Below are positions 1-11,729 of a stretch of 64,000 nt of DNA, piece after piece. Position 1 is the stretch's first letter. Every line of letters begins with the position of its first letter. The notes below the pieces were generated by a model. It saw only the letters and a list, made by a program, of their open reading frames with translations, ran no database searches and was not told the origin of the DNA. This DNA comes from Areca catechu (lineage: Eukaryota > Streptophyta > Magnoliopsida > Arecales > Arecaceae): contig CM038052.1 in NCBI GenBank assembly GCA_021397845.1, positions 38,920,449-38,984,448 of the forward strand, in the 5' to 3' direction. Both the position numbers and the translations under genes were made by a program.

Positions 1-429
1 CTGCTTTACATAGATGCAAGCACTTTAGCAGAGACAGGGATAATGACTGCTTATATAGTTTGTTGTCATATATCGCGTAGTGGGGTACCTGATGCCTTAT
101 TTTTTGAGCTTCCTTTTGACCTGGTGGTAACTCACTATGTTGGAGATATTTAAGGAGAGGATTAATCCATCTTGGTTCTTCATCAATTTGTTGGATGAGC
201 TGAGGCTCCTCAAGGCTCAATTTCTTTAGTACTTTGAAATATGTATTATTTTGAAGATCAGATGGCAAGGATGCTGCAAGCTTTGACAATCCATCATCCT
301 GGCATTTGCTGTTTTGGGTACCTATAGAATATCAAGGCTCAAGAACAGTGAGGTTAAATTTTTCACCTTGCTAAGGTACTTCTTTATGTTCTCTTCTCGA
401 TCCTCATATTTATCCTTGACTTGTCTAAC

Positions 430-1960
430 CACCAACTAGCAGTCACTGAAGATAGCGAGGTGTTGGGCTCTAATTTCTTTTGCAATCTGAAGCCCAGCAA
501 TCAAGGCCTCATACTCTACTTTATTATTAAAACAAGGAAGTCACAACATAGAGCATATTAAACAACATCTCCTTCAGGAACAGTCAGTATAAGACCTGCT
601 CCTGACCCGGAAGAGTTTGATGAGCTATCTACATATAGGGTCCACTAATCCTCTAGATCAACTTGGGAACATGTCCTCTCAGTTTGCATGTTCTCCTCCT
701 TCAATATGGTACACTCGAGGATGAAGTCGACAAGCACTTGAGCTTTGATTAAGGATCTAAAATGAAACCTTATATCAAACTCAAAGAGTCAAGCACCCAT
801 TTGGCTATTTAGCTTGAGGTATCTGGCTTGTGGAGGACCATCTTCATCAATTAATCAATGAGGAGGGTAATACTATGGGCTTGAAAGTAAGGCTAGAGTT
901 TTTTGGCAGATACAATAAGAGCAAAAATAAATTTTTCCAGCCTTGTGTTACTAGTTTCTACATCATGAAGGACCTTGCTTATGTAGTATATTGGCTTCTG
1001 AATCTTTCCTTCCTCTGAAACAAGCACCACACTTATTACTACTGAGGATATACCGAGGTAGAGAAAAAGCTCTTTGCTTGCCTCGAGCTTGCTTAATAAT
1101 GGGGTAGAGATGAGGTATGCCTTTAATTCCTCGAATGCCTTCTGGCCCTTTATAGTCCACTAGAAGTCCTTTAACTATTTAAGTATCTTGAAGAATGAAA
1201 AATACTTTTCCATCGATCTGGACATGAAATGATTGAGTGCTACTACTTTTCTGGTAAAGTGTTGCATTTCCTTGATGGATCTTAGGGGAGTCATCTCTTG
1301 AACAATCTTGATCTTCTCTGGACTTTGATATCTCAGTGCAAGACCATGAATCCAAGGAATTTGTCACATGTCACCCCAAATACATATTTCACTAGATTCA
1401 ACTTCATTTTGTATTAACATAGTGAGTTAAATGCTTCCTAAAGGTCAACAATATGATCGTGAGTGGATCAGCTTTTAACCAGCACATCATCTATATATAT
1501 CTCCATATTCCAACCGATCTAATCCTTAAAGATCCTATTCATCAGTTGCTGATAGGTGGATCATAACCTTGTAACAGAAGAGTCCATGATCAGTGATAAA
1601 GATGACCTTCTCCTTATATTCAGGCACCATTTATATTTGATTGTAACCCAAGGAGTCCATGAAGGTGAGGAGTTCATGATTGGAGACGGCATCCACCAAT
1701 TGGTTAATTTAAGGCAAAGGACAACTATCCTTTAGGCAGGCTTTATTTAGGTCAATGCAATCTATACACATGCACCACTTTCTATTTGCTTGATTCATAA
1801 GCACCATGTTTGCTAGCCAGTCAAGGCACATCACCTCCCAAATGAAGCTAGTTTTGACTAGCTTGTCTACCTCCTCAGTGATGGCTTTTTGATGCTTTAG
1901 GATGAAGCTCCGCTTCTTTTATTTCACCCGATAATAAGTGAAATCAATGTTCTGCTAATG
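430..1960 (-). pseudogene. RT - RNase H - archaeal RNase H fragment of the decayed Tat element
   Basis: On the minus strand, pieces in changing frames match Ty3 reverse transcriptase: a block like DWLANMVLMNQANRKW followed by CIDLNKAC near 1,830-1,750, LTFMDSLGYNQI near 1,680, and MEIYIDDVLVKS near 1,490, which holds the catalytic YIDD box. Further left, near 630-570, a frame reads VDSSSNSSGSGAGLIL, the start of the second (archaeal-type) RNase H domain typical of Tat elements, followed by a stretch like the NNQAEYEVLLAGL block of the intact copy. Interrupted by stops; not functional. Confidence 0.8.
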
Positions 1961-2524
1961 CACCATTGCATCCAGATCTATCCCTGGAATTAGGTTGCGG
2001 ACCGGGCAAATATGCCAGCATTTTCTTGCAAAAAATTAGTTAGTGATGCTTGGTTACCTTATCTAGGTTCTAGCCTATCTAAACCATTTGGCTATGGTCC
2101 TCCTTGAATAAGGGTATCTTCGAAAGATCTCTAGAGGCTTGCCATGCTCCTCGACCAACTTGTCTTGTGTATCCAACCCTATGGAAAATAGGTTGGACTA
2201 TGCTTTAGCCTGAACCCTGGCATATAGCATTGCCATGCCATGGCTTGATTTTCTCTAATTTGCCTGATCCTATTCCTCATTGGAAACTTCACCAATAGAT
2301 GTTTAATGGAGACCACAACATCGAGGGCATATAGACTAGGCTGTCCAAGAATTGCATTGTAAGCTATCTAGATTTTGACTACTAGAAAATCCAATTGGAT
2401 AGTAACTCACTGGGATGAGGTGCTAGCCTTAACAAGTAGTGTGATTACTCCTTTTATAGGGTCAGATCACCAAAGAAGCCTTATATGAGGGAACTATACT
2501 TTACCAGGCGATCCACAATAAGAT

Positions 2525-2716
2525 TCATTTGAAAGAAGATAAAAAGTATAAAACATCAACTACGCTTCCACTATCAATTAAGATATGGTGTATATAATAG
2601 TTATCAATATTTAAAGTTATAACTATTACATCAGAGTGCATATACTGAACACTAGTCGCATCTTCTTTGGAGAAGGTGATGGTTTCATCGACCTTTTGCC
2701 TTTTTACTACCGTCAA
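2525..2716 (-). pseudogene. Aspartic protease fragment of the decayed Tat element
   Basis: Sixty-three codons are open and contain HHILIDSGSVVDVLYF, the retropepsin active-site motif (Asp codon near 2,575). The equivalent site in the 39,151 element reads RIMVDSGSSADVIFYDAF. The protease would process the polyprotein. The frame is closed on both sides, so it is a remnant. Confidence 0.8.
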
Positions 2717-2879
2717 ATGCTTGCTCGCTTCTCCCAGGCTTTGGACAGCATATTCACAGCACCTCTAAGAGGTTTATTTTCCTCAACCTGCCCCCTAGTC
2801 GGTTGTGCTGAAGCTTGATGGGACTCTGATGGTGATAATGGTTGGGGCCTTGGAGGTGACTGGCATAGAGGTGCCCTTC

Positions 2880-3860
2880 CTTGGAAGAACTGATTGAGCC
2901 TTCCCTCTTGGATAAATCACTCGATCTAATCTTGTAGCTGAATGCAATCCTTTGTATCATGCCTATGATCATGGTGATAGAGGTAGTATTTATTGGGATC
3001 GTGATGTTCAAGCTGGGCAGAGATCCTCCTTGTCAATAGTAGCTATGCTCTCACCTACATCAGTATCTACTATTGAGATACATTCAGAATCATATAATTA
3101 GCAAAACACCTCAGAGTGGACTGTCACATCTCATGGGAAGAGACCTATTCCTTTAGTTCTTAGATGGAGTCTTGGATCGATGGCAGGGTAGACTACGAGA
3201 CTTTCACCAGCCTCTTCGGATGCCTCACTCAGTGGGGGCTGCTTGCTTAGAACTCTACAACTTCTCTTCCACCTTAAACTCCATGGAAATTGGGTGGGCT
3301 TTGTATGCCTCTTCAGTATTAGCATACTTTTTTGCTTGAGTCAACATCTCTATGAAGTTTTGCAAATATGTCTTCTCCAAAGAGAAGAGAAAAGTATTTC
3401 GTTGTAGTCCAATCTTTAAGGCTATCATGGTCACAAACTTATCCAAATTATGTACCTCTAAAGTAGTCATGTTGAAACAACTGAGGTATACATGGAGGGA
3501 TTCTCCTTCCCTCTACCTTATGCTAATCAAATAATCCAACCCTTGTCGATGCCGTTGGCTACAGGCCAAGTGGGAGGTGAACATTAGCTCAGCTCTCTGA
3601 AGGAATCGATAAAGCAAAGCTTGAGGCTGGAGTACCAATGCCTAGCCATCCTTTTAAGAGTGGAGGGAAAGGCTAGGTAAAGAATTCCATCAGAATTCTG
3701 ATAGAGTAACATGACAGTCCTAAAACTCTCAAGATGATCTAGTAGTTCCCTTGCCCCATCAAAAGTTTCTAGATGGGGGATCTTAATGTTTGTAGGCATT
3801 TGTTCCTACATTATTTAGGCTATGAAGGGTGGGTTGATATTGTTAGCAAGCCCTTCATCT
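2880..3860 (-). pseudogene. gag fragment of the decayed Tat element
   Basis: A minus-strand frame from about 3,799 reads PHLETFDGARELLDHLESF and then AFPSTLKRMARHWYSSL, matching the retrotransposon gag core seen in the better copy (DPYDGTTDPLDHLESYKALM at about 41,470). A second piece (3,470-3,255) covers the following part of the domain. Near 3,000-2,900 a frame reads YHHDHRHDTKDCIQL, the atypical zinc knuckle of this family, but its first Cys is replaced by Tyr. Gag would form the virus-like particle that packages element RNA. Several stops and frame changes make this a pseudogene. Confidence 0.8.
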
Positions 3861-4997
3861 CGGGTCAAGACTTGATTCTGAAGCGCCTTGATCCTTTGAT
3901 TTATTTTTTGGAGGTACCACTCCGTATTAGCATCCCTGGCATAATGAGCCATAGAGTGCAAAGATAGTGACCTCCTGAGGGTGGAATCTCTCTTAAAGTA
4001 GGAAGTGGGCGATCATCTTTAAGCCGACTCTATACTTTTAGGCTACTTTACCATGAGCATCTCTCTGGCTCTAGATCTTGCAGAGGAGGGTGAGACCCCA
4101 CTGGAGGTGGCCATATCTATTGAGATGTGGTAGAAGGCTGCTGCTATGGAGTAAGAGTAGGTGGCGCTTCTTACCGAGATCATTATTTTGCTACTTTGCT
4201 TGGATAACAGTAATGAAGTGCGCATATGCTAGACTAGATTATTGAACTAGTCTATAGATACCCCATGGTAGGTGGAGGTGGCGATGCCAGTGGAGATGGA
4301 GTGGGAGCCGTACTTTAGAACGGGCTATAGCATTTCTCATCGATGCAGTATTTTTGGGCAACATGGAAAAATATTGCTCACTTTACTTCTTGAAAATGGG
4401 CTTAGGCCCTTCATCTATCTATTGTTACAAATTTCCAGCTCAAGATCGAAGAAGAAGCTTGACTGGTGGGAGACACTATTAGAGAGACCTTAACGAAGTC
4501 CATAGCCGGGGTTAGCTTCGATGAGGACCCTGTAATGCTTTAGTTAGCTATTTGAAATAGAAGAAAAATGATGAGCAAAGAGAGTAATTGTTTACTCGAG
4601 TTCTTGGGGCTCTAGCTATTTATAGTGGATGGTAGAGAAAGCATGTGATTCTAAGAGTATCAGGCTATTAGTCGTGCTATTATGGGCACAAGATTTTAGC
4701 CCTCATCCACTTTCACATAGGAAGGAATCAGTTGTTATTGACCTTATCTGCAAAGAGTGGTCATTTCTACATGCTAGGTAACTAGCCATTTGAAACTGCA
4801 AAAACTGCTCATGTGATAAAGAGTGTGTCAAAGAAAGGAGGTTGGCAGTGACTAAGTGAAGGGATGCTTTGGTGCTAGGTCTAGCAGGGCTGGTAGGTTA
4901 AAAAATGGAACGGCAGATGAGTTGACGACCCCTAAACTATATCTAAAGATATATCTGAGAGATCAGGAATACTCTTGCAACGATTTTCTTTTAAAAG

Positions 4998-5328
4998 TGT
5001 TAGAATTTATGTTTTAATGATTTTTTGAATTTTGAGTTAAGGTAGGACCCAACTCCCATTTATATGGTAGTTTATTTAAATGAACCTTTGGTGCCTTCTT
5101 TGTATGTGGAATAATATGGAAAATTATAAAATTTAGAGAGTTAGTGGTGTCCCCCTGGTAGGATGTGAGGAAAACTTTTCTTGGTATTACACAATTTTTT
5201 TAATAAAGATTTTGCTCACTCTTAAATATTTTCCTTCCAACATTTCTTTATTGTGTTTCTTTTGTGTGTTTGTTTTTGGATTTTGAACCAGTACGATTGT
5301 TTTACTCTAGGTAGCATACCATTCTACA
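4998..5328 (+). repeat. 5' LTR of family X element (shortened)
   Basis: Starts TGTTAGAATTT and ends in CTACA just before the primer-binding site. It aligns with 28,656-29,215, but about 200 bp after the first dozen bases are missing, which explains 331 versus 560 bp. Shared blocks include the GGTAG-AACTC run near 5,045 and the CTCTAGGTAGCAT block near 5,306. Confidence 0.7.
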
Positions 5329-5340
5329 TGGTATTAAAGC
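5329..5340 (+). other. Primer-binding site (tRNA-iMet type) of family X element
   Basis: TGGTATTAAAGC follows the LTR end without a gap. The canonical plant site complementary to initiator methionine tRNA is TGGTATCAGAGC, so 10 of 12 bases match. Confidence 0.75.
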
Positions 5341-5652
5341 TAAGATTTTAATATTCATGACTTGTGTATTTTGTGGCTCTACATGATATTAATTAGAGTC
5401 ACTGGCTTGGAAAGTAGTTGAGTGGTTTGCGGTTTCAATTATATTTATTTTGAGTGTAATCTTTGGGGATGGTAACTTGATTGTCGGTAATTCCTATGTT
5501 CATAAGTCATCATGGTTGAAGAGCTTGTAGTAATTTGTTGGATAATGGTATAAGTGTGTAGACTCTTATTTAGTAATTCAGAAGCTAAATCATCATAGCT
5601 GATGATATTACCACCTCTACGAATGGGTTTTGTTATGAAATGCCTAATATTA
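5341..5652 (+). other. Family X interior, left part
   Basis: AT-rich, no ORF. It ends at TATTA (5,648-5,652), the target site where the next element inserted; the interior resumes at 26,515 with the duplicated TATTA. Confidence 0.65.
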
Positions 5653-6003
5653 TGTCACTCCCTGACCAGAGATCGCAAGCCAGGGATTGCAGCAACTACC
5701 ATATACTCATGAAGAACTCTTCCAATAAGCATGCAAGGCATCCTTTTACGATATCAACAGTAAATAGCAAAATAAATAATCAATATTTTAACATTTCATA
5801 TTTAATTTAAATAGCTAAATCAAATATCTTATAAAATAATACTCCAAAGTCTTATATTAAATTTTAATAAATCATAATATAAAAACAAAGATATCATATT
5901 CTATTTCTAATTGCTCTCCTATGATGTTTTGCTAAATCAAGCTACTTCTTTGAATCTGTAAAAATAAGAAAATATAGAGTAATGAGCTAGATAGCAGAGT
6001 AAG
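5653..6003 (-). repeat. Left LTR of second-level element, segment 1
   Basis: Begins TGTCACTCCCTGACC and aligns with 25,073-25,425 across the whole segment, including the blocks ending in AAGCATGCAAGGC (copy 1 near 5,740) and ATATAGAGTAATGAG. It stops at AAG (6,001-6,003), the target site of the CACTA insertion. Confidence 0.9.
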
Positions 6004-6021
6004 CACTACAGTGAATCTGGG
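6004..6021 (+). repeat. Left terminal inverted repeat of CACTA element
   Basis: CACTACAGTGAATCTGGG. It matches the right terminus (12,608-12,625, inverted) at 11 of 18 bases and the internal terminus at 10,947-10,964 at 14 of 18. Confidence 0.85.
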
Positions 6022-6023
6022 CT

Positions 6024-6582
6024 TTAGTGACGCTTTTTTTGACCTTTCCCGATGCTTTTAAGCATCGCTAAATAATCTCCCGATATTTTGTAAAGCGTCG
6101 TCTATGCAAGCATTGGAATGCAACCTGCCGACACTTGAAAAAAGCATCGGCATTTGCCGACGCTTTAAAGCGTCGCTAAATTTTTATTTACCGATGCTTT
6201 AAAGCATCGCTAGTTTTAAATCTAGCGATGCTTTAAAGCATCGGCATTTAGCAACGCTTTAAAGCGTTGCTAGACTAAACCCTAGCGACGCTTTAAAGCG
6301 TCGCCAGTTCCAGTTTTAGCGATGCTTTAAAGCGTCGCTAGACTAAACCCTAGCAACGCTTTAAAGTGTCGCCAGTTCCAGTTATAGCGACGCTTTAAAG
6401 CGTCGCTAGACTAAACCCTAGCGACGCTTTAAAGCGTCGCCAAGTCCAGTTATAGCGACGCTTTAAAGCGTCGCTAGACTAAACCCTAGTGACGCTTTAA
6501 AGCGTCGCCAGTTCTAGGTATAGCGACGCTTTAAAGCATCGCCAGGTCCAAACCTAGCGACGCTTTAAAGCGTCGGTAGATT
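6024..6582. repeat. Left subterminal palindrome array of CACTA element
   Basis: Around fifteen near-identical palindromes built on GCGACGCTTTAAAGCGTCGC, spaced about 30-35 bp apart and separated by short spacers such as TAGACTAAACCC or AGTTCCAGTT. In En/Spm such subterminal repeats are binding sites for the TNPA/TNP1-type protein. Each unit here is a self-complementary 20-mer, so single strands could fold into stacked hairpins. Confidence 0.85.
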
Positions 6583-6845
6583 TTTTTTTAAAAAAAAAAA
6601 TAAACAGCCATATATACAAACCCATAACCTGTATACGTTATGAAAATGAAACATTCAAACCTATATCACATCCAACATACACAAACTAATGAAAATATTC
6701 AAACCTGTATCACATATCACATCCAACATACACAAACACAAATACAAACTAAATATAAAAAGTTTTATATATATATATATATAAACATATCAATCCAAGT
6801 TCAAATAAACAAAAAGACATACATAAATAATAAAAAAACCATCTG

Positions 6846-8403
6846 ACATCACTGATCCATGGGAGGCTGGTCGTCGTCAGGTCTGCGGCTCACGGATACA
6901 CCAGGAACCTGCAAGATATACATCAAGAATTATAATACATACATTATATATATTCTAAATTATTAGATACATACAAAATTAATAAATAATTACTTACCTA
7001 AGATGACATGAACATATGCAGCACAGATATAACATGCTCTAGCTGAGACCAAATGGTATGCATCTTTGCTCTGTCTGCATCACGTGTCTGTCGGAGCTCT
7101 GCTATCTCCTCCTGGAGCTGACGAACATGTAACTGATCATGACTCTCTCTAGTATCCCGAGTATATCTACGCACCTCAGATAACTGAGTAGGGGTAACTC
7201 CAATCCCATAACCCCTCACTCGTCCAGGATGCTCTGGTCCCATCAACTCCGAGAATACCTCGACCTTGATGCGACTGCTCTATGTAGATGATGAACCCTC
7301 GCCAGCACGCTCGGATATCATAGAGGTAGCCCTATTCTATATTTTACAAAAAACACATATATTAATACTTAATAAAAATAAAAATATAAATCATAATATA
7401 ACATAAATAAAAAAATATATATATATCTCTGGACTCGTCCCGAACAAAACTGCCATCCTGGTGAACGTGAGTCATTCGATAGAACTCCACCTAACCAGGC
7501 TCCCTCCCCTGCTGATCAGCCTATATAAAGAATAAATATTATAAAAAAATTCAAAATAACACATCTTATATCCCCATACCATTATACATGGCACATGCAT
7601 GATACATGATGATACATGATGTTAAAACTAAAAGTATACTAAAAGTATTATGGGATAAGAAACATACAAACTCATGCCTGAGCCGTGCATAACTCTTGGA
7701 CCCCGCTGTGTGAGGAACAGACTGAGCAGCTCGTGCAGCTCTACCAATATCTAAATACGTCTGCAAAATAAAATTAAAATAATATTATATATTGTATAAA
7801 TATAATTATAACAAGTGAAAATTAATAAATTTCGAAGTGTTTGATGATGCTACACAACCTGGGCCCTCTCGGAGAACCAATAGTGCACCAGCTCCATCCA
7901 CTGATGAGGGTGAACATCAGGAGGACAGGTAGCTACAACCTACTTCTCTGTCCTACCCTCTAGCTTGTAGTCTCTCTTCAACTTCGCCCTATATTCTTTC
8001 CACTTGTGATTGAGAAACTTAAGAACAAAATCAGATAAATCTGAAGGAAGAACAAACTTTCTCTACAATTTAATTAAACAATAAAATAAATATTAAATAA
8101 AATAAGTAATTCAATTATTAAAAACCTAAGATATAAAATAATATATTAAATTTTTTACCTATACAACTCGTAGCATTTCTATTTTATATGTAGGAAGCAT
8201 GTCATTCCACTTCGAATAATTCAGGGGACATAGCTGACCACGGCGTGCTACTGTCCCCAGAAAGCTAGTCAACAAGCTAGCAGCTTTCTTAATAGGCCAC
8301 CCTAGCTTGTTGCACTCTATCACTATCCTCTCACCCTCAGGTAACTGCCACACATCACGGACTAATGTGGGTCCTCGCCTATGCCTGAGTCTCCCGGATC
8401 CAT
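6846..8403 (-). pseudogene. TNP1-like (plant transposase Ptta/En/Spm domain) gene of CACTA element
   Basis: Exon-like minus-strand blocks in order match the plant Ptta/En/Spm transposase domain. Block 8,403-8,160 has RGPTLVRDVWQLPEGERIVI and ASLLTSFLG. Block 8,063-7,860 has HKWKEYRAKLKRDYK and HQWMELVHYWFSERAQ. Block 7,766-7,675 has GRAARAAQSVPHTAGSKSYA, and block 7,520-7,430 has EFYRMTHVHQDGSFV. Block 7,337-7,000 has a C-terminal coiled coil (LQEEIAELRQTRDADRAKM), and a short last exon lies near 6,909-6,850. In the family this protein binds subterminal repeats. In-frame stops occur in at least three blocks (for example between EGRTEK and VVATCPPD), so it is a pseudogene. Its first block is spliced onto the TNP2 remnant upstream. 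Confidence 0.8.
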
Positions 8404-9444
8404 CTACAAAAAAAAAAATACAGAACATTGTATATCAAAACTATTGCATATGCATGAATTGAAATGAGATAGAATTATTAAATTATGTACCCTGTATCTA
8501 TATATCATCGACGATGCATAGATCCTTTTCAATCTAGGTACAAGAGAAAAATAGCATAATACATTCGTCATCTTTTGTTTAATGTATGTTGCATCCAATT
8601 CATCTAATCCCTCACTCTCATTTTCTTTTTGCTTCGTCCATCGTGAACATCCACACACATGGCATGACTCTTGATCAGCATGTTCTTCCCGATATAATAT
8701 ACAATCATTTGGACAGCTATGAATCTTTTCGTATCCAAGATCCAATTCCTTTAGTAGTTTTTTGGCTTCATAACAAGATGTTGGTAAACTAGTACCTTCA
8801 GAAAATGCATCCTTTAACAACTTGAGCAGCATAGTAAAACTCTTGCCAAACCATCCATTCAAGTATTTTATATGAAAAAAATGCACAAGAAAAGAAATTT
8901 TTGAAAAGTTCTTGCAACCGGCATATAATTTTTGATCTGCATCTCTTATCAGCTTCTGATAACGATTTGTTCTAATATTAGTTGGGGGTATCGGTTCTCC
9001 ATCATGTATAGATTCAGTAAATATATGATCCTCAGGTAACCCAGCAGCTACTTGTCCTCCACTGTAATCTCCAGGATGTTGAGCACCATATTCAAAAGCA
9101 TCTCTGAGCAAACCCCTGATATCATCATCTCTTGCAAGATTTTTCTGTTGGTTACTGGATCTAAAATCAGGTATATGTTCCATGTTAGAGGTTTGGTTAC
9201 ATGTAGATTGTAACCTTGACTCTCCATGAAAAAATCACTCAGTATAACCTCTTAAAAAACCATTCCATACTAAATGTTCTTCAACAATATTTGGATATAG
9301 AGAACTGGAATTTACACATTTTCGGCATGGACATAAAATCTTCCCACTGATACTACTTCTCTCCATACCAAATTTAATGAAATTCTGTACTCCATCCAGA
9401 TATTCTTTGCTATTTCTCGGTTTAGTTATCCAACTCTTATCCAT
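8404..9444 (-). pseudogene. TNP2-like transposase, N-terminal half only
   Basis: From ATG at 9,444 the protein starts MDKSWITKPRNSKEYLDGV and contains CPCRKCVN and HLVWNGFLRGYTE, the transposase-associated N-terminal domain of CACTA transposases. The next codon, TGA at 9,237-9,235, replaces the conserved Trp that precedes FFHGESRLQ, a TGG-to-TGA nonsense change. The same frame then runs to 8,491 with DDIRGLLRDAFEYGA, LNGWFGKSFTMLLKLLKDA, NDCILYREEHADQESCHVCG and VPRLKRIYAS, all typical of TNP2. The catalytic core that should follow is absent. An 87-bp GT-AG intron (8,490-8,404) joins this exon directly to the TNP1-like gene. Confidence 0.85.
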
Positions 9445-10096
9445 TGTAAGAAAAAACTAACTAAAATAAATAAATATTTATAAGAACAGAACAAATTTAA
9501 AATAAGTTTATTCAATAGATCAATTACAGTATTATTAAATGCACCCTATCACCAACTAATAGGTAAAGAGGTCCTATCCCATTCAAGAATTGCATTAATT
9601 ATATAGGTCATTTACAGTAACCAAAGGATACGCAATAGAAGTTCCAGAAAAATTTCGATAGCATTTCCTCTTAGTTCTCCCCATACAAATAAATATGTAT
9701 GAGGAGAACTAAAAGGAAATGATATCCGAAATATATCTGGAACTCTATCCGTACCGTTTGATTACTATAAGCACCTATAAAATTATTTGCAATTCTCAAA
9801 CTGTCCAAACTGGATATTCAATTGACCACTATACATATTTCTGCCATCCGTACAAAAATTAAATAATTATATGGATCGTGTAGAATATGTACTTTAATCA
9901 ATTGGTGGGTCTATGTTTTAATGCAATGCAAGTTTTTAAAAAAATATATAAAAAATCATAATTGATCGTAACAAAACTACAGATGGTATTGAAATATATA
10001 AAAATGGAGTTATTCATGGACAACTTATCGGACATGTTGCAGTAGATTTTGATATCGAAGTAATCATCACTAAAGTGATCTATAAACAAAGTTTTT
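9445..10096. other. CACTA interior upstream of TNP2: no gene seen
   Basis: AT-rich, with no coherent coding frame and no recognisable repeat. It may contain the former first exon or promoter of TNP2. Nothing more can be said from sequence. Confidence 0.5.
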
Positions 10097-10640
10097 AGCC
10101 GAAGTTAGCTCTGGTAAGGATCTTCCAACATTCAAGCTAGACATCTAGAATAGATAGAAAGTAAGTAATGAACATAAAAAAGAGTTATTTATCTTGAGAT
10201 CCTTAAGGTCTTGGTTATTTATAAAAGATGATTGAGAAAATAGGCAAATCCGAGAGTATCGGACTATTGATCGTGCCATTACCGTATTATAGTCCTTATT
10301 CGCTTCCATGGATGGAGAAGACTATTACTGGTGATATTATCAGCATGAGATAACTATTTCTGTAATTTAGGCAATTGGCTATTTGAAATATCAGAAACAG
10401 ACCATGTAAGAAGGAGCACGTCGAAGGACCGTACTTGATAACAACTAAGTAAAGCTGCTTCAGTATTAAGTTCAATATGACTGATAGATGGGTAAGTGAA
10501 TTGACAGACGGGGCCATAACAAGCTCTAGTCGATACCTCAACAATATGCTCCGGCGACAGATACTTCAGTATTAAGTCCACTGCACGATCCAAATAGGAA
10601 CACAACTTTCAACTCCATGATAACTTGGAGGTTGAAATGT
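10097..10640. repeat. Fragment related to leader/LTR of the gypsy element at 1-4,997
   Basis: Ordered short matches to 4,504-4,960: the GCCGAAGTTAGCT block, the TTATTTATA block, GAGTATCGGACTATTGATCGT against GAGTATCAGGCTATTAGTCGT, GCAATTGGCTATTTGAAAT, and the run GATAACAACTAAGTAAAG. The divergence is high but the order is conserved, so this looks like a solo LTR or leader remnant carried inside the CACTA element. Confidence 0.5.
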
Positions 10641-10699
10641 GTTGGCTTTGTACCATCCGGGGTTGTGAAGCATGTTTTGGTAAACTATTATAAGGCATA

Positions 10700-10964
10700 C
10701 ACACCGCAAAAGCGTCGGCAGGGTTGAGGGGAATTGCCGATGCTTCTAAAAAGCGTCGACAGGGTTGAGGGGAGAATTGCCGATGCTTTTAAGTGTCGGC
10801 GGAATTGGCATAAGCATCGCTAAATTTCTGATGCTTATAAGTATCGGCGGACTTCAAAAACTTCCCGGCGCTTGCACAAACCATCGGCGGGTTCCTGAGT
10901 CTTTCCGATGCTTCACCAAAGCGTCGGGAGAAAATAGTTGCAAGTACCCTGTTTTGCTGTAGTG
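10700..10964. repeat. Internal CACTA-type subterminal array with its own terminus
   Basis: Contains GCCGATGCTTTTAAGTGTCGGC-like palindromes and a partly duplicated block of about 45 bp (10,710-10,800). It ends in GCTGTAGTG, whose reverse complement (CACTACAGCAAAACAGGG) is a CACTA terminus. No matching left end or target duplication was found. It is probably the remnant of another CACTA copy. Confidence 0.65.
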
Positions 10965-11729
10965 TACAGAATTATATTTGTTGATAGCCATTTATATATA
11001 CAAGCTTTGGGTTGGGTTGATCAAGGCTTTTAACTTGAATTTAACCTAATCGAACTTAGGTCAAATTGATAGTTTCTAATGCAAGCACAAACCATGTTAG
11101 CTTCATTTTATGCCAACCAAGTGCAAGCTATGGATTGGATTGACCCGGCCTATATTCATGTTATTCTAGCTTGAGTCTAGCTGCACTTGCCACTTTGATG
11201 TCCAAAAAATCAAAAAAAAAAAAAAAAAAACTCAAATTCATAAATTATTAAACAAAATAATCTAAAATATTATAATTAAAACTAAATATTATATACTTGT
11301 CACTAGAAACCATATCCTCAAGCCAAGAAAACTACCTGATTTCCATTGTTTCATCATTGTTTTTAACAATTAATATGGACATCTGTCATCCCTAAAGCAA
11401 TCCTGTGATTAATACTCAGGAGAAGCACCACCCCTTTGGCTTTTTTGAAATGACTTCAAAGGAAAGAAATAACAGATCCTAGTTCACACAAAGCAAAGCC
11501 ATGGCATGAAACCATGTTCCCTGCCTAAGCCCTAGGACTGCAAGACCCCTCCAAAATAACTAACATGCTCATCTATAAGAATAAATGTAAATCCCTCCAA
11601 AAAAAAATGAAATACTTCAAAATAAAAACAAACTCTACAGCAATAAATCAAAATAGGCATTTTCTTCATGAATAAATAAATAATAAAATATTCATATTTA
11701 AAAAAAAAAATTAATACCACAGAGGAACT
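10965..11729. other. CACTA interior: AT-rich, no gene seen
   Basis: No open frame of note. A poly-A run is at 11,212-11,229. It may be host or transposon spacer sequence trapped between the internal terminus and the GC-rich leader. Confidence 0.45.

Larger units (their letters stand above)
1..4997 (-). mobile_element. Decayed Tat-lineage Ty3/gypsy retrotransposon, truncated by window edge
   Basis: Read on the minus strand the order is gag (about 3,860-2,880), protease (near 2,575), reverse transcriptase (about 1,960-1,400), RNase H, and a second, archaeal-type RNase H (about 640-430). The integrase would lie beyond position 1. Gag-protease-RT-RNaseH order plus the second RNase H is the known hallmark of the Tat group (Tat, Ogre, Retand) of plant Ty3 elements. 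Stops and frameshifts occur every 100-200 bp, so nothing is translatable. The stretch 4,100-4,997 is non-coding leader or LTR-like sequence without ORFs; it resembles a fragment at 10,097-10,640. No LTR border or target duplication was found. This copy is far more decayed than the Tat element at 39,151. Confidence 0.85.

Noticed and set aside
6160..6580. Regularly spaced repeats resembling a CRISPR array
   Set aside because: Palindromic subterminal repeats of a plant CACTA element with near-identical spacers; the genomic context is eukaryotic.
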